A DNA stretch of 64,000 nucleotides, taken from Bog-257 sp963805985. GTDB lineage: Bacteria > Acidobacteriota > Terriglobia > Terriglobales > Acidobacteriaceae. Made by a program: the position numbers and the translations under genes. Shown here in pieces: positions 1-8,692 of this stretch. Under the pieces are notes generated by a model that was given only the letters and a program-made list of their open reading frames with translations, ran no database searches and had not been told where the DNA came from. The DNA lies in the NCBI GenBank assembly GCA_963805985.1, contig CAWDWG010000008.1, forward strand, positions 1 to 64,000, written 5' to 3'. Position 1 is the first letter of the stretch, and each line of letters starts with the position of its first letter.

Positions 1-313
1 TCTGCCTTACCAGGGCAGTGCTCTTGGTAAGCTATCAGCTTCACCTGTAGCACCTTCATACTGGACTCGCGCGTCGAGTCGCTGCGGTTCGACTCTGCCA
101 CGCAGAAAGGACGGTCTCCTCCCTACCTACGGCCGTTAAGAACGCACCTTAGCGAACCTGAAGGCAAAAGCGCGCAAAATCCTTGGTAGTCCCCCTACAA
201 GATGCTCAAAGTGCCGCCTTGTCGTAGCTACACGATAACCTTGAGCTACGGGCGCATCTAGAGCGGCGATTGTATGCACCGTTGAACGGCTTGTCAAATT
301 GCCGGTCGCTCGC
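1..313. other. left edge, no confident gene
   Basis: I see no gene I can support here. On the minus strand a TTG-started frame of 66 codons (336 to 136) overlaps the end of the acyl carrier gene but matches no family I know. An ATG at 59 on the minus strand opens a frame that leaves the window after 19 codons. If the block at 0.3-7.1 kb is a gene cluster, its missing parts may lie to the left. Confidence 0.4.
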
Positions 314-580
314 TCAACGATTCGACGCTTCGACAAGCGATGTTACAAGTGAAACCAGATCTCGTAGACTGACAATCTCTTTTGGGCTTATCTCGATGGC
401 CATTAAGTCCAACTTAAGTTCGTCTGTAAGTTCCATAATAATGCTCACCGACCCCAGCGAGTCGATTCCGAGGTCCTCGGCCAATCGGGTGGAAAGCGGC
501 AGGGCTGCAGAAACACCCAGATATTTCTGAACGGTTGCCGTAACGATTCTCTCGATATCGTCATTGAGGGCTGTTCTCAT
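314..580 (-). CDS. acyl/peptidyl carrier protein
   Basis: This is a small carrier protein of 88 residues that would carry an acyl or aminoacyl group on a phosphopantetheine arm. The signature is GIDSLGSVS, whose Ser is the predicted attachment site, followed by the helical stretch typical of ACP/PCP domains. I start at the ATG at 580, which gives a normal ACP length; an upstream ATG at 682 would add 34 residues with no ACP character. It is transcribed divergently from the FemAB-like gene and lies next to a free-standing adenylation enzyme, so it may be that enzyme's acceptor. A role in ordinary fatty-acid synthesis is less likely because no fab gene is nearby. Confidence 0.8.
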   Translation of the reverse strand: MRTALNDDIERIVTATVQKYLGVSAALPLSTRLAEDLGIDSLGSVSIIMELTDELKLDLMAIEISPKEIVSLRDLVSLVTSLVEASNR

Positions 581-674
581 ATGCTCTACACTGGCCGGAA
601 GCGCGAATGGGGTTGCGGTTCTGCCCGCCGAACTTTTTACACGCCGGGGTCGAAGAACCTCAGGTCGCTTCAGG

Positions 675-1849
675 ATGAACAACCAGACGGATTCGTGTCA
701 AGAAGTAACCGGGAGCACGCGACAGCAGCGGGCCAAATTTGAGACCGAGCTCAAGATGCAGCTTGTCGAACAGCTTCTGAGCGGCAAGAGCCTCGAGACG
801 CTTGCCAGGGAGACAGGCCGTTCGAAGAAGCAGCTTCGATTCTGGTATCGCCGTTTTCTGGCGGGTGGCGAAGCCTACCTCTCAAGTCGCGAGGATCTTG
901 CGGAGATCTCGAAGCTGCGCGAATTGAATCAAGCACTTCTCACCAAGGCTGAGGATCTTGAGAAGCGCAATCGCGAACTTGTTGAGGCGCTCGAAGCTTC
1001 CCGAAACGCCGCACCCCCTCCGTCTTTCGCGCACCCGAAGTGTTCCGAACAGTATGCGAAGGCCTTCGAAGCAACCGGCAGAGAGGTATTCCACGTTCCC
1101 GAGTGGCGAACCCATGTACTTCTAAAGACTGCTCCCAGCCTTCAGCAAGTTCAGCATGCCACCGGCGTTTCCGCGCATTCGTCGCTCGACCCGGACTGTG
1201 ATCTCAGGGGCGGACTCGAGCGACTGAGGCGCGCGGGCGTTGCGTCCGTGTCTCTGGTCACAGATCCGATGTGGTCTCCCAGCCAGACCGTCATGGAAGC
1301 TGCGTTTGGCAGTTGCCGCCCTTTAACGAGAATTATTTGATCGATCGCGGGTTGGGACAGATGCGCCTGCACAAACGTCACCGGAAAATGATCGCCAATG
1401 CTAACAAGGTATGCGCTATCGATCGGCTTTCGTTGGCGCCATTGCTGGAACGCTGGTGGCAGCTGTACCAAAGCAACCGCGAAATACGGGTAGCGGTCGA
1501 TTCCACACCGCCGAAGTATTTTGAGATGCTCGCAGGGCTCGAAGGAGTAGACGTAATTGCCGCTCACCACGAAAATCAAATCGTTACCATGAATATCTGG
1601 CTTCGGTCCAAGGACGTTCTTTATTACATCGATGGTGCGTCCAATCAGACAGGACTGGCGATTTCTGGTCCTTACGCGACGTTTGCTTATGTGATCGAGA
1701 ACTATGTCGATTGCCGCTACATCTTCCTTGGCGGATCGGCAGATTTCAGGGGGCCGCGCTCCGACGGGCTCGCAAGATTCAAGCGCGGTTTTGCGAATGC
1801 CTCGGTTCGAGACTATCTCTGTACCTCGCATCTAAGGCCGCCCGGTTGA
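675..1849 (+). pseudogene. HTH-FemAB/GNAT-like transferase, frameshifted
   Basis: Two overlapping frames make one protein. The first (from ATG 675) has an HTH resembling IS3 OrfA (SLETLARETGRSKKQLRFWY) and a coiled coil, then runs into an acyltransferase N-terminal half (WRTHVLL, SVSLVTDP). The second frame continues with the C-terminal half, including HRKMIANA, IVTMNIWLR and DGLARFKRGFANAS, which are typical of FemAB-like GNAT proteins. The frames join if one base is added near 1317-1325, in a CCCTTT run, giving RPFNENYLID across the junction. FemAB-like enzymes usually transfer an aminoacyl group to an amine; that role here is inferred from family and neighbours. The HTH fusion is unusual. 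The break may be real or a consensus error. Confidence 0.7.
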
Positions 1850-1933
1850 TTGTGCGCGTTGGACCTTTGTTGTCAGATAGGGTCTGGGCAAAACGAACGT
1901 TAGCAAATCCGAGCAGGAGCGGACGCTGTCTAG

Positions 1934-3091
1934 ATGATGGACGCGACTCACGTTGTAAGCTGCCTTGGCGAACACGGCTTTGGCCCCTATCTGGGGGTGC
2001 CTTGCTCAACGCTGCAACCCCTGCTGGCCGGGGTCCTGAACTCCACCAATTGTTTCATAGCAACACCCAACGAGGGCGATGCCATCGGAATTGCCGCAGG
2101 CGCATATCTGACAGGCAGAAGCCCAGTTGTACTTTCTCAGAATTCCGGGATCGGCAACATGATGGGCGCGCTCACCTCCCTGATGTATACCTTCCGGCTT
2201 CCCGTGTTGCTGATCATTTCCTGGAGGGGAGAGCCAGGCCATGCTGACGAACCGCAGCATGATTTGATGGGTCGAATTACGTGTCAATCGATGGACTTGT
2301 GTGGGGTGAGGCATACGCCCTTCCCGGCAACATTGGCTGAATTACGGGACAGCCTGGAGTCTTCCGTCCAATATATGAAAAGCTGTTCTTTGCCGTTCGC
2401 TTTCATTTTGAGCAACGGCGTCATGTCGTTTCAAGGCGAAGAGAAGACGTCGGCTCGCGATAGCTGGCCGCCAGGAACGATACAGCAGTTTCCCGCTGAA
2501 CCCGCGTGCATGAGGCGCATTCATGCGATCGAGACCATCATGACGCACGTGGGCTGCGACGACCTGGTTGTCTCAACCACAGGTTACACATCACGGGAAC
2601 TCTACAACTGCTGTGATCGTCCTGGGAATTTCTATGTTATCGGCAGCATGGGTAGCGCCTCAATGATTGGATTGGGCCTGGCGCTGCACTACGCTCGCGG
2701 CAAGGTTATTGTGCTGGATGGCGACGGGGCCGCCCTCATGAGACTGCAAACCTTAGCGTCGATCGGGCATTATCAGCCACCCGGCCTTATACACATAGTG
2801 TTGGATAACGCGCGATATGACTCGACAGGCGGTCAGCCAACCATCTCTCCCACCGTAGATTTCGCCGAGATTGCTCATGCATCAAGTTTCGCATCTTCCG
2901 TCAGTTTGGCTCGTCAGGAAGACTTGGATGCCGTTCTACGTTGCTGCATGGATAGACCGGGACCACACTTCATTCATATTAGGCTTCTCGAAGGTACGGA
3001 AGGAAAAGTAGGACGGCCGGCTTTAACTCCTCTTGCTATACGGGATCGCTTCATTGAGTTTGTTCGACAACGCGTGGGCGAGCCTGTTTGA
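1934..3091 (+). CDS. phosphonopyruvate decarboxylase
   Basis: A thiamine-diphosphate enzyme of 385 residues that is expected to decarboxylate phosphonopyruvate to phosphonoacetaldehyde, the step that pulls the unfavourable PEP mutase reaction forward. It shows GVPCS near residue 21, the catalytic-Glu motif NEGDA near 46, the ThDP motif GDG at about 263 with its partner Asn near 292, and LDNARYDSTGGQ, which is characteristic of the Ppd/sulfopyruvate decarboxylase family. Length fits a fused alpha-beta Ppd. Two ATG codons (1934, 1937) are possible starts; an AGGAG lies about 15 bases upstream. Sulfopyruvate decarboxylase is the main alternative, but the PEP-mutase-family gene 3 kb downstream favours phosphonate chemistry. 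Confidence 0.88.
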   Translation: MMDATHVVSCLGEHGFGPYLGVPCSTLQPLLAGVLNSTNCFIATPNEGDAIGIAAGAYLTGRSPVVLSQNSGIGNMMGALTSLMYTFRLPVLLIISWRGEPGHADEPQHDLMGRITCQSMDLCGVRHTPFPATLAELRDSLESSVQYMKSCSLPFAFILSNGVMSFQGEEKTSARDSWPPGTIQQFPAEPACMRRIHAIETIMTHVGCDDLVVSTTGYTSRELYNCCDRPGNFYVIGSMGSASMIGLGLALHYARGKVIVLDGDGAALMRLQTLASIGHYQPPGLIHIVLDNARYDSTGGQPTISPTVDFAEIAHASSFASSVSLARQEDLDAVLRCCMDRPGPHFIHIRLLEGTEGKVGRPALTPLAIRDRFIEFVRQRVGEPV

Positions 3092-3156
3092 GAGCTTGCT
3101 ATTGACCCGCCGTACACTTATCGCGTGTTACCGGCGCGGCATGGAGGTATTCCGGC

Positions 3157-4485
3157 ATGGAATCTAACGGCATACTGCGACGGATGCCGCTTCGCTCCTT
3201 TGAAATTCACGGCATTTCATCCATGATGCGCGACCTGGATTGGCTGGACGATGATGTTCCTGCGCTGGAGGCGGCCATCCTCACCACGCAGCGGCTGGAT
3301 CATCGATTACGCGAAGAGTTAGAAGTCAGATCGGGAGATGAATTAATTGCTCGCGTAGGCGACGTCGTGCTGTTCCGCGTGCTGGAGCCGGGTCCCTTTC
3401 CAGATATGGAAACTACCTGGGGCGGAAGGGTTGATATTGTCTCTGGGCGCATTTATATCGGAGTGATTTGCGAGCGAAATTCGACAAAGTACTTCGCCGC
3501 CAGTTTCGGGGAGAAGCGCTGTTCGTACAACAAACTGGTCTTGCAGTGGGTAGCACAATCCGGAGGCATAGGGTACTGTACGGGCTGTTCCCCTACGCTA
3601 TACGAGCAGACTGGATATGGCAGGCCGGCCGACGTCGAGGTAATAGGAATACTATACGATTCATCGCGGCAAACCTACCTCAATACAATATCCATCTCCG
3701 GCCTTGATTCAAGCGATCCTCAACGGCAGGTTGAAATATCGCCAGTATTGTTGGTTCTCGGAACGACTACAGATGTAGGTAAGACCACAGTAGCGTGCCG
3801 ATTGCTGCAGGAATTATCACAGAAAGTTACCTGTGCTGCTATAAAGGCCTCCGGAACCGAGTGGGTTCAAGACTCGCTGCTCCATACGAACAGCGGTGCC
3901 GCCTGGGGAATGAATTTTGGCTTTGTCGGCTTGCCTACAACCTATTCGATCGATGCCGCTCTTTATAAGCGCGCTATCACTAGGCTATACCATTATCTCG
4001 ACGACCCACACCTTATTCCGCCGTACAAAAGGCCACCAGCTGACCGGCATGAGCCGTGGCCGCGACCGGACATAGTGCTCATGGAGCACGGCGGAGATAT
4101 TCTGGGAGCCAGCGTACCCGTGTTCCTCGATGATGACTACCTGACCGAACCGGTTCGGATGATTATCGTATGCAGTGAGAGTGCCTTAGCAATGATTGGT
4201 GCGTTGAAGGAGCTATCGGCGCGGCGGATTGGTACTCGGCGACACAGACTTTATGCTGCGATGCCCCGGATTAATCCGGAGGGGTTCATTGATCGAATGA
4301 CGCCGTACATCGAGAGCGGTCATCTGCATGGCATAGTCGATATAAATAAGCCGAATGCCGAACCGGTTCATGGCTGGCGTTGCGAATATGCGAATCGTCA
4401 TCACCAGGTGTTAAGTGCCGGCGACCTGGTCATGGAGATGGAGAGCATTCTAGACGAGGAGAGACGGTCAAGAAGCAGGGTGTAA
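3157..4485 (+). CDS. DUF1611-like P-loop protein
   Basis: A 442-residue protein with two parts. Residues 1-195 form an N-terminal domain I do not recognise, with two close cysteines (CTGC near 141). Residues 196-442 form a P-loop domain with GTTTDVGKTT at about 202-211, followed by KASGTEW, GLPTTYSID and MEHGGDI, which resemble the DUF1611/dethiobiotin-synthetase-like fold. One DUF1611 member, DgcN, has been described as a D-glutamate N-acetyltransferase, so an amide-forming or acyl-transfer step is conceivable; this is inference. ATG 3157 follows a GGAGG. It lies 65 bases after the decarboxylase and 61 before the adenylation gene, all on the same strand, consistent with one operon. Confidence 0.72.
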   Translation: MESNGILRRMPLRSFEIHGISSMMRDLDWLDDDVPALEAAILTTQRLDHRLREELEVRSGDELIARVGDVVLFRVLEPGPFPDMETTWGGRVDIVSGRIYIGVICERNSTKYFAASFGEKRCSYNKLVLQWVAQSGGIGYCTGCSPTLYEQTGYGRPADVEVIGILYDSSRQTYLNTISISGLDSSDPQRQVEISPVLLVLGTTTDVGKTTVACRLLQELSQKVTCAAIKASGTEWVQDSLLHTNSGAAWGMNFGFVGLPTTYSIDAALYKRAITRLYHYLDDPHLIPPYKRPPADRHEPWPRPDIVLMEHGGDILGASVPVFLDDDYLTEPVRMIIVCSESALAMIGALKELSARRIGTRRHRLYAAMPRINPEGFIDRMTPYIESGHLHGIVDINKPNAEPVHGWRCEYANRHHQVLSAGDLVMEMESILDEERRSRSRV

Positions 4486-4546
4486 GGTGACCGCCCGCTA
4501 AACCTGGCGCGCAGTAGGGAAGGCTTGTTGAAACCGGGAGACACCG

Positions 4547-6109
4547 ATGGAGCAGGTCAGCAGTGCAAGCGGGATCATAGACAGAAGCGCGAAGCTCTAT
4601 GGCGAAGGTATCGCTTATTGCCATGACGCGGCGACGCTGAGTTTCACCCAACTGGCGCGCGACTCCGATGACCTCTCGCATCAGCTCAGGTTTCTGGAGG
4701 TACAGAAGGGAGAACCGGTCGCCGTAGTCCTGGATAAGTCACTGAACTTCATAAGGGCGCTGGCCGCTATCCTCAAAGTTGGCGCGATCTATTTGCCGGT
4801 TGACGCTAAGAATCCCGACGACCGCATCCGGTACATTTTGAGCGATTCTACGGCGCGGCATGTCATCACAAATTCTGCAAGTATCCCGCGCTTATCTACC
4901 CTGGCGGGCCCTGAAGTGCGCTTTATTTCCATAGACCAGTTGGAAAAGATCGACCGAACCACAGCGGTCCGTAGTCAAAGCCGGAGTGCGGTTACAGGGA
5001 ATGATGTTGCTTACATTATTTATACTTCGGGCTCTACCAACGTGCCTAAAGGGGTAGCGATCAGGCATGAGAGTCTTCTCAACTATGTTCGGGAAACGGT
5101 TTCGATGTATGGCTTCGATGAACATACTCGCATTATCTGTGTGAAGCCATTATCGTTTGACGCCTCCTTCACCGATATCTTCTGCCCCTTGTATTCCGGC
5201 GGAACAGTCTACCTGATGGATGAGACGTTGATTTTTCCCCAAGTAATCGAAGAGAGAATACAGCGTTACGGCATCACCCATATAAGCTGCACATTACCGG
5301 TATTCAAGCTTCTGGCACAGAAAGGGGCCTTTCAGCCGAGGGCTTACGCCACTATGAAGACGATGTCCGTTGGCGGCGATGTGGTGATGCCCGAAGTTTT
5401 CCACAAAATTAAGAGTAAGCTTCCCCAAGTTCGCTTGTTCAACCGGTATGGACCGACCGAAACCACCGTCGCCTGTTGTACCTATGAGATCACGGAAGAG
5501 ACCGATCCGAGCAAGCCGATCCCAATTGGAAAACCTCACAAGAATGTGAGCTTTCGAGCGATTAATGAACAAGGACGGGAAATCGGTGTAGGTGAGAGTG
5601 GCGAACTTTATATTGGCGGCGTGCAGGTTATGGCCGGCTACTGGAGAGCTCCGGAATTAACAGCAAAGGTGATTTCGAACTTCGAAGATGGCGTGCGTTA
5701 CTACAAAACCTCGGATCTGGTCACCCTCGACGCGAATTGTGACTACGTCTTCCTGCGGCGTCTGGATAACATCATAAAAAAGCATGGATACCGCATAAGT
5801 CTCGAGGAGATTGAGGCCGCCATCGTAAGGGAAGGGATTACCGACGAGTGCGTGTGCGTGTTCATTCCAGCGGACGATGACCGCGATTTCAGCCGCGCTA
5901 AGATTGTCGCCTACCTCAGAACCGACGGGAGTGCCAGGCCGGATCAGGAAACGCGCGAGATGCTACACAGGCTGCTGCCAAACTTTATGGTTCCCGACGT
6001 CCTTTTGCATACCGAGCAAATCCCCAAGGAGCTTTCCGGAAAGCCGGCCCGCCAGCTGCTGAAGCGCAAGTTTCTGGACACGATTCAGGCCACCGAAAAC
6101 GCGCGCTGA
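4547..6109 (+). CDS. stand-alone amino-acid adenylation enzyme
   Basis: A 520-residue ANL-superfamily enzyme of the NRPS A-domain type, predicted to activate a carboxylic acid as acyl-AMP and load it onto a carrier thiol. Core motifs are in order: A3 YTSGSTNVPKG (about 159-169), A4 FDASFTD (about 204), A5 NRYGPTETT (about 299), A7 YKTSDLV (about 386), A8 RLDNIIKKHGYRI (about 405) and a C-terminal Lys region PKELSGKPARQLL. The Asp in FDASF matches the residue that holds the alpha-amino group in amino-acid-activating domains, so an amino acid substrate is likely. It has no condensation or carrier domain of its own; the divergent carrier protein at the left edge is the obvious partner. ATG follows GGGAG. 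Confidence 0.92.
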   Translation: MEQVSSASGIIDRSAKLYGEGIAYCHDAATLSFTQLARDSDDLSHQLRFLEVQKGEPVAVVLDKSLNFIRALAAILKVGAIYLPVDAKNPDDRIRYILSDSTARHVITNSASIPRLSTLAGPEVRFISIDQLEKIDRTTAVRSQSRSAVTGNDVAYIIYTSGSTNVPKGVAIRHESLLNYVRETVSMYGFDEHTRIICVKPLSFDASFTDIFCPLYSGGTVYLMDETLIFPQVIEERIQRYGITHISCTLPVFKLLAQKGAFQPRAYATMKTMSVGGDVVMPEVFHKIKSKLPQVRLFNRYGPTETTVACCTYEITEETDPSKPIPIGKPHKNVSFRAINEQGREIGVGESGELYIGGVQVMAGYWRAPELTAKVISNFEDGVRYYKTSDLVTLDANCDYVFLRRLDNIIKKHGYRISLEEIEAAIVREGITDECVCVFIPADDDRDFSRAKIVAYLRTDGSARPDQETREMLHRLLPNFMVPDVLLHTEQIPKELSGKPARQLLKRKFLDTIQATENAR

Positions 6110-6205
6110 TGCCGCGTTCTTGCAGTAAGATTACTCGCTGATCTATTTCCTGCCAGATCCACAAAGGAGTCCAGGGTTGAAAACGATCATGAATGGGCGG
6201 ACTAC

Positions 6206-7135
6206 ATGCTGAGCACCGCAGCACTGTTTCGCAAACGCCTTGAAGCAGATGCTTGCTTGATCGGCGTCGGTGCATACGATGCGCTTTCAGCCCGGCTGGT
6301 CCAGGCTCACGGCTTCGATGCCTTGTGGATTAGCAGCTTTTGCGTTTCCGCGGCTCGAGGCTTTCCGGATGCGGGCATACTGACGCTCACCGAGTTACTG
6401 CACACCACCGAGCAACTTTTGGAAGCGGCCGAAATGCCCGCGATTGTGGATTGCGACAACGGCTACGCAGACGTGGCCCAGCTAAGCCGCGCCATTCGCT
6501 CGCTGGAACGCGCGGGGGCCGCGGCTGTTTCCATCGAGGACAGCGCCTTTCCCAAGCGCTCAAGCCTCTACTCCATTCCCAATCGCATGCTGGTTCCAAT
6601 CGAACAGTTCACAGCCAAGATCCGCATCGCCAAGGAGGCACAGCGGTCGACCGACTTCGCCGTCATTGCGCGTACCGAGGCGTTAGTGGCTGGCCTGGGG
6701 ATGGCAGAGGCGCTGGAGCGCGCGGCTCGATATGCCGACGCAGGAGCAGACCTCCTTCTCATCCATTCCGTGACGAAGGAGACGTTTGCGAGCGTCGTCA
6801 GTGTCGCCGGCAGCGCCTCGTTGAGCAAGCCACTTGCAATTGTCCCGACCATCGCCTGGCAGTATTCAACCGATGAGCTGCGCGACGCCGGTTTCAAGCT
6901 GATCATCTATGCGAATCAGCAGCTGCGCGCCGCTGTAAAAGGCATGGAAACGGTGATGATGGCGCTGAAGACTTCGGGACGAATCGACCCGGTCGCTTGC
7001 CAACTGGCCAGTATCGACGAGATCAATCAATTAGTCGGTTACTCAGAATTTCAGACCTTGGAAGAGCGGTATCGGCTGCTGTGCGGCTTAGTTCCGAATA
7101 ACAGCGGTCGAAAAACGAGAGGTGCCAAGCGCTGA
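6206..7135 (+). CDS. PEP mutase-family enzyme, altered active-site motif
   Basis: A 309-residue (beta-alpha)8 enzyme of the PEP mutase/isocitrate lyase superfamily. It aligns by eye with PEP mutase along its length: GVGAYDALSARL, DCDNGYAD (82-89), the gating loop at 110-121, VIARTEALVAG, and IVPTIAWQYS followed by the LRAAV helix. The canonical PepM signature EDKx5NS reads EDSAFPKRSS here, with Lys replaced by Ser113 and the gating Asn replaced by Ser119. Phosphonopyruvate hydrolase has Thr at that Asn position, so hydrolase or another C-P/C-C lyase activity is possible. The decarboxylase in the same gene run favours a mutase or related role. An AAAGGAG lies far upstream (6163), before an 11-codon TTG frame that overlaps this start. 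Confidence 0.82.
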   Translation: MLSTAALFRKRLEADACLIGVGAYDALSARLVQAHGFDALWISSFCVSAARGFPDAGILTLTELLHTTEQLLEAAEMPAIVDCDNGYADVAQLSRAIRSLERAGAAAVSIEDSAFPKRSSLYSIPNRMLVPIEQFTAKIRIAKEAQRSTDFAVIARTEALVAGLGMAEALERAARYADAGADLLLIHSVTKETFASVVSVAGSASLSKPLAIVPTIAWQYSTDELRDAGFKLIIYANQQLRAAVKGMETVMMALKTSGRIDPVACQLASIDEINQLVGYSEFQTLEERYRLLCGLVPNNSGRKTRGAKR

Positions 7136-7177
7136 GTTGCGGAGATTGTGGGTTGAGGAGTCAGTCCCGAGGCTAAG

Positions 7178-7510
7178 TTACTTGGACGAGAAGTCGGCAT
7201 CTCGGACAGGTGAACGCAACGCGCCGGCCAAGGCGCACGGATGAAGGATCGGCGTTTTAGCGGCGACGCACAGAAATTCCTGTCCTGCCCGCCAACCGCC
7301 GCCGCAGTATCCCCCATAGCTCGATGTGCCATAAAAATTCCCAGCTCGGTCCATGGTCAAGCCGGTGGCGGGATTTGCTCCGTCACCGTGTCTGGTAAAG
7401 GAGTGCAGGACGGTGTATGTCTGCGCCTGGGCGGCGATCGTCGTTACCAGGAGAATGAGAAACCCTTGACAGCCCGGCAGTTGCTGAACTGCGATTTTGT
7501 TCGGAGTGAG
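7178..7510 (-). pseudogene. GloVer-protein N-terminal relic
   Basis: On the minus strand this reads like the start of a GloVer-repeat secreted protein: a signal-peptide-like stretch (FLILLVTTIAAQAQ), then TYTVLHSF and MDRAGNFYGTSSYGG. The frame has no start codon in the right place and dissolves after one repeat. The matching downstream repeats are found in the opposite orientation at 7.8-8.5 kb. I read this as half of a broken gene. Confidence 0.6.
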
Positions 7511-7808
7511 TCATCACAATTCTCCTCGATCCGCAAAGTACGGTTCTGGGTGATGATGTTGTGCGCTTGCAGGGAAGAAATCAACTTCATTTCACATCAC
7601 TTTGTAAGAGCTGAAAGGCAGAGGCTTTATGGGGGTGTAGTTCGGGAGTCATCCTACTGAGCTGACCGCGGGCTGGCGGATAACTAGCGCAACATTGCCA
7701 TTTCGTAAGTGATCGGGCCGAGTCCGGTCGGTTACGCTATCGCCTGATTTGGCCAAGTGGCTTCGATTGCGGAGATAACGGTAATAACTACCTTATGGAA
7801 CTTCGGAG

Positions 7809-8528
7809 TTGGGCGGCGATTACAACGAGTGCCTGGCGGGCGGCCTGGGGTGCGGCACGGTGTACGAGCTGACCAAATCCGACAACTGGGCCGTGAACAC
7901 CCTGCACGCCTTCACCAGCGGAGCCGACGGCCAGTATCCCGGCGGGGGCGTGGTCCTTGACCAAGCCGGAAATGTGTATGGCACCGTTCCTGAGAATAAC
8001 TTTCAGGACGACGGAGGCGATGTCTTCGAACTGACTCCGTCGGGCTCCGGCTGGACATTCGACTCGCTCTTTCAATTTTCTTGCGATGATGACGGCTGCG
8101 CCGCTTCTGCCGGACTGCTCTTCGACCAGGCCGGCAATCTTTACGGCGCAACTGCTGGCGGGGGATCGGGCGGTGGCGGAACGGTTTTTCAGTTATCCCC
8201 TTCCGGCGGTAGTTGGAATTTCAACCTGCTTTTCAGCCTTACGGGCAGCGGTGGGTTTGATGGTCCCGGGTCGGCGCTCATCATGGACACCGCCGGCAAT
8301 CTTTATGGCACCACCACAGCTGACGGCTCGTATGGAAATGGCAATGTATTTAAGTTGACACCGTCCAATGGCGGTTACACATATACCTCGCTGCACGATT
8401 TCTCTGGCGGGAGCGATGGCGCGACGCTCAGTGGCGGCCTAGCCATGGACGCCAGCGGCAACCTGTACGGCACGACGGTGTACGGAGGAAGCACCGGACG
8501 CGGCGTAGTCTTTGAGATTACGCCGTAG
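7809..8528 (+). pseudogene. GloVer-repeat protein, 5'-truncated
   Basis: The open frame (TTG at 7809, 239 residues) consists of GloVer-type units of about 40-50 residues, each with a GNLYGTT-like strand and a GTVFxLTPSG-like strand, ending in VVFEITP, the usual C-terminus of this secreted or surface family. The homologous frame can be followed upstream only to about 7794 (YGTSELGGDY) before stops appear, and no signal peptide remains in frame. The missing N-terminal segment resembles the inverted relic at 7.2-7.5 kb. Function of the family is unknown. Confidence 0.68.
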
Positions 8529-8692
8529 CCGGTGTGTTTTCGTGGTTAGTCGCTTGCGCGGTTGACTAATAAATCTCCATTTTGCAAGACACTAATCGAT
8601 ATCTCGCCATGACACTCATTAAGGGGTCGGGGGTCGCCGGATGAAATCAATGAGTGATAAGGCCTGTTTACAACAGTTATGAGCGAACGCAA

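Noticed and set aside
1..59. Minus-strand ATG at 59 opening a frame (MKVLQVKLIAYQEH) that leaves the window
   Set aside because: Nineteen codons are too few to identify a protein, and there is no clear ribosome site.
136..336. 66-codon minus-strand frame after the carrier protein
   Set aside because: TTG start inside the carrier gene, no family resemblance, no ribosome site.
6177..6212. 11-codon TTG frame with a good RBS overlapping the PEP-mutase-family start
   Set aside because: It could be a leader for translational coupling, but with no comparison sequence it may be chance.
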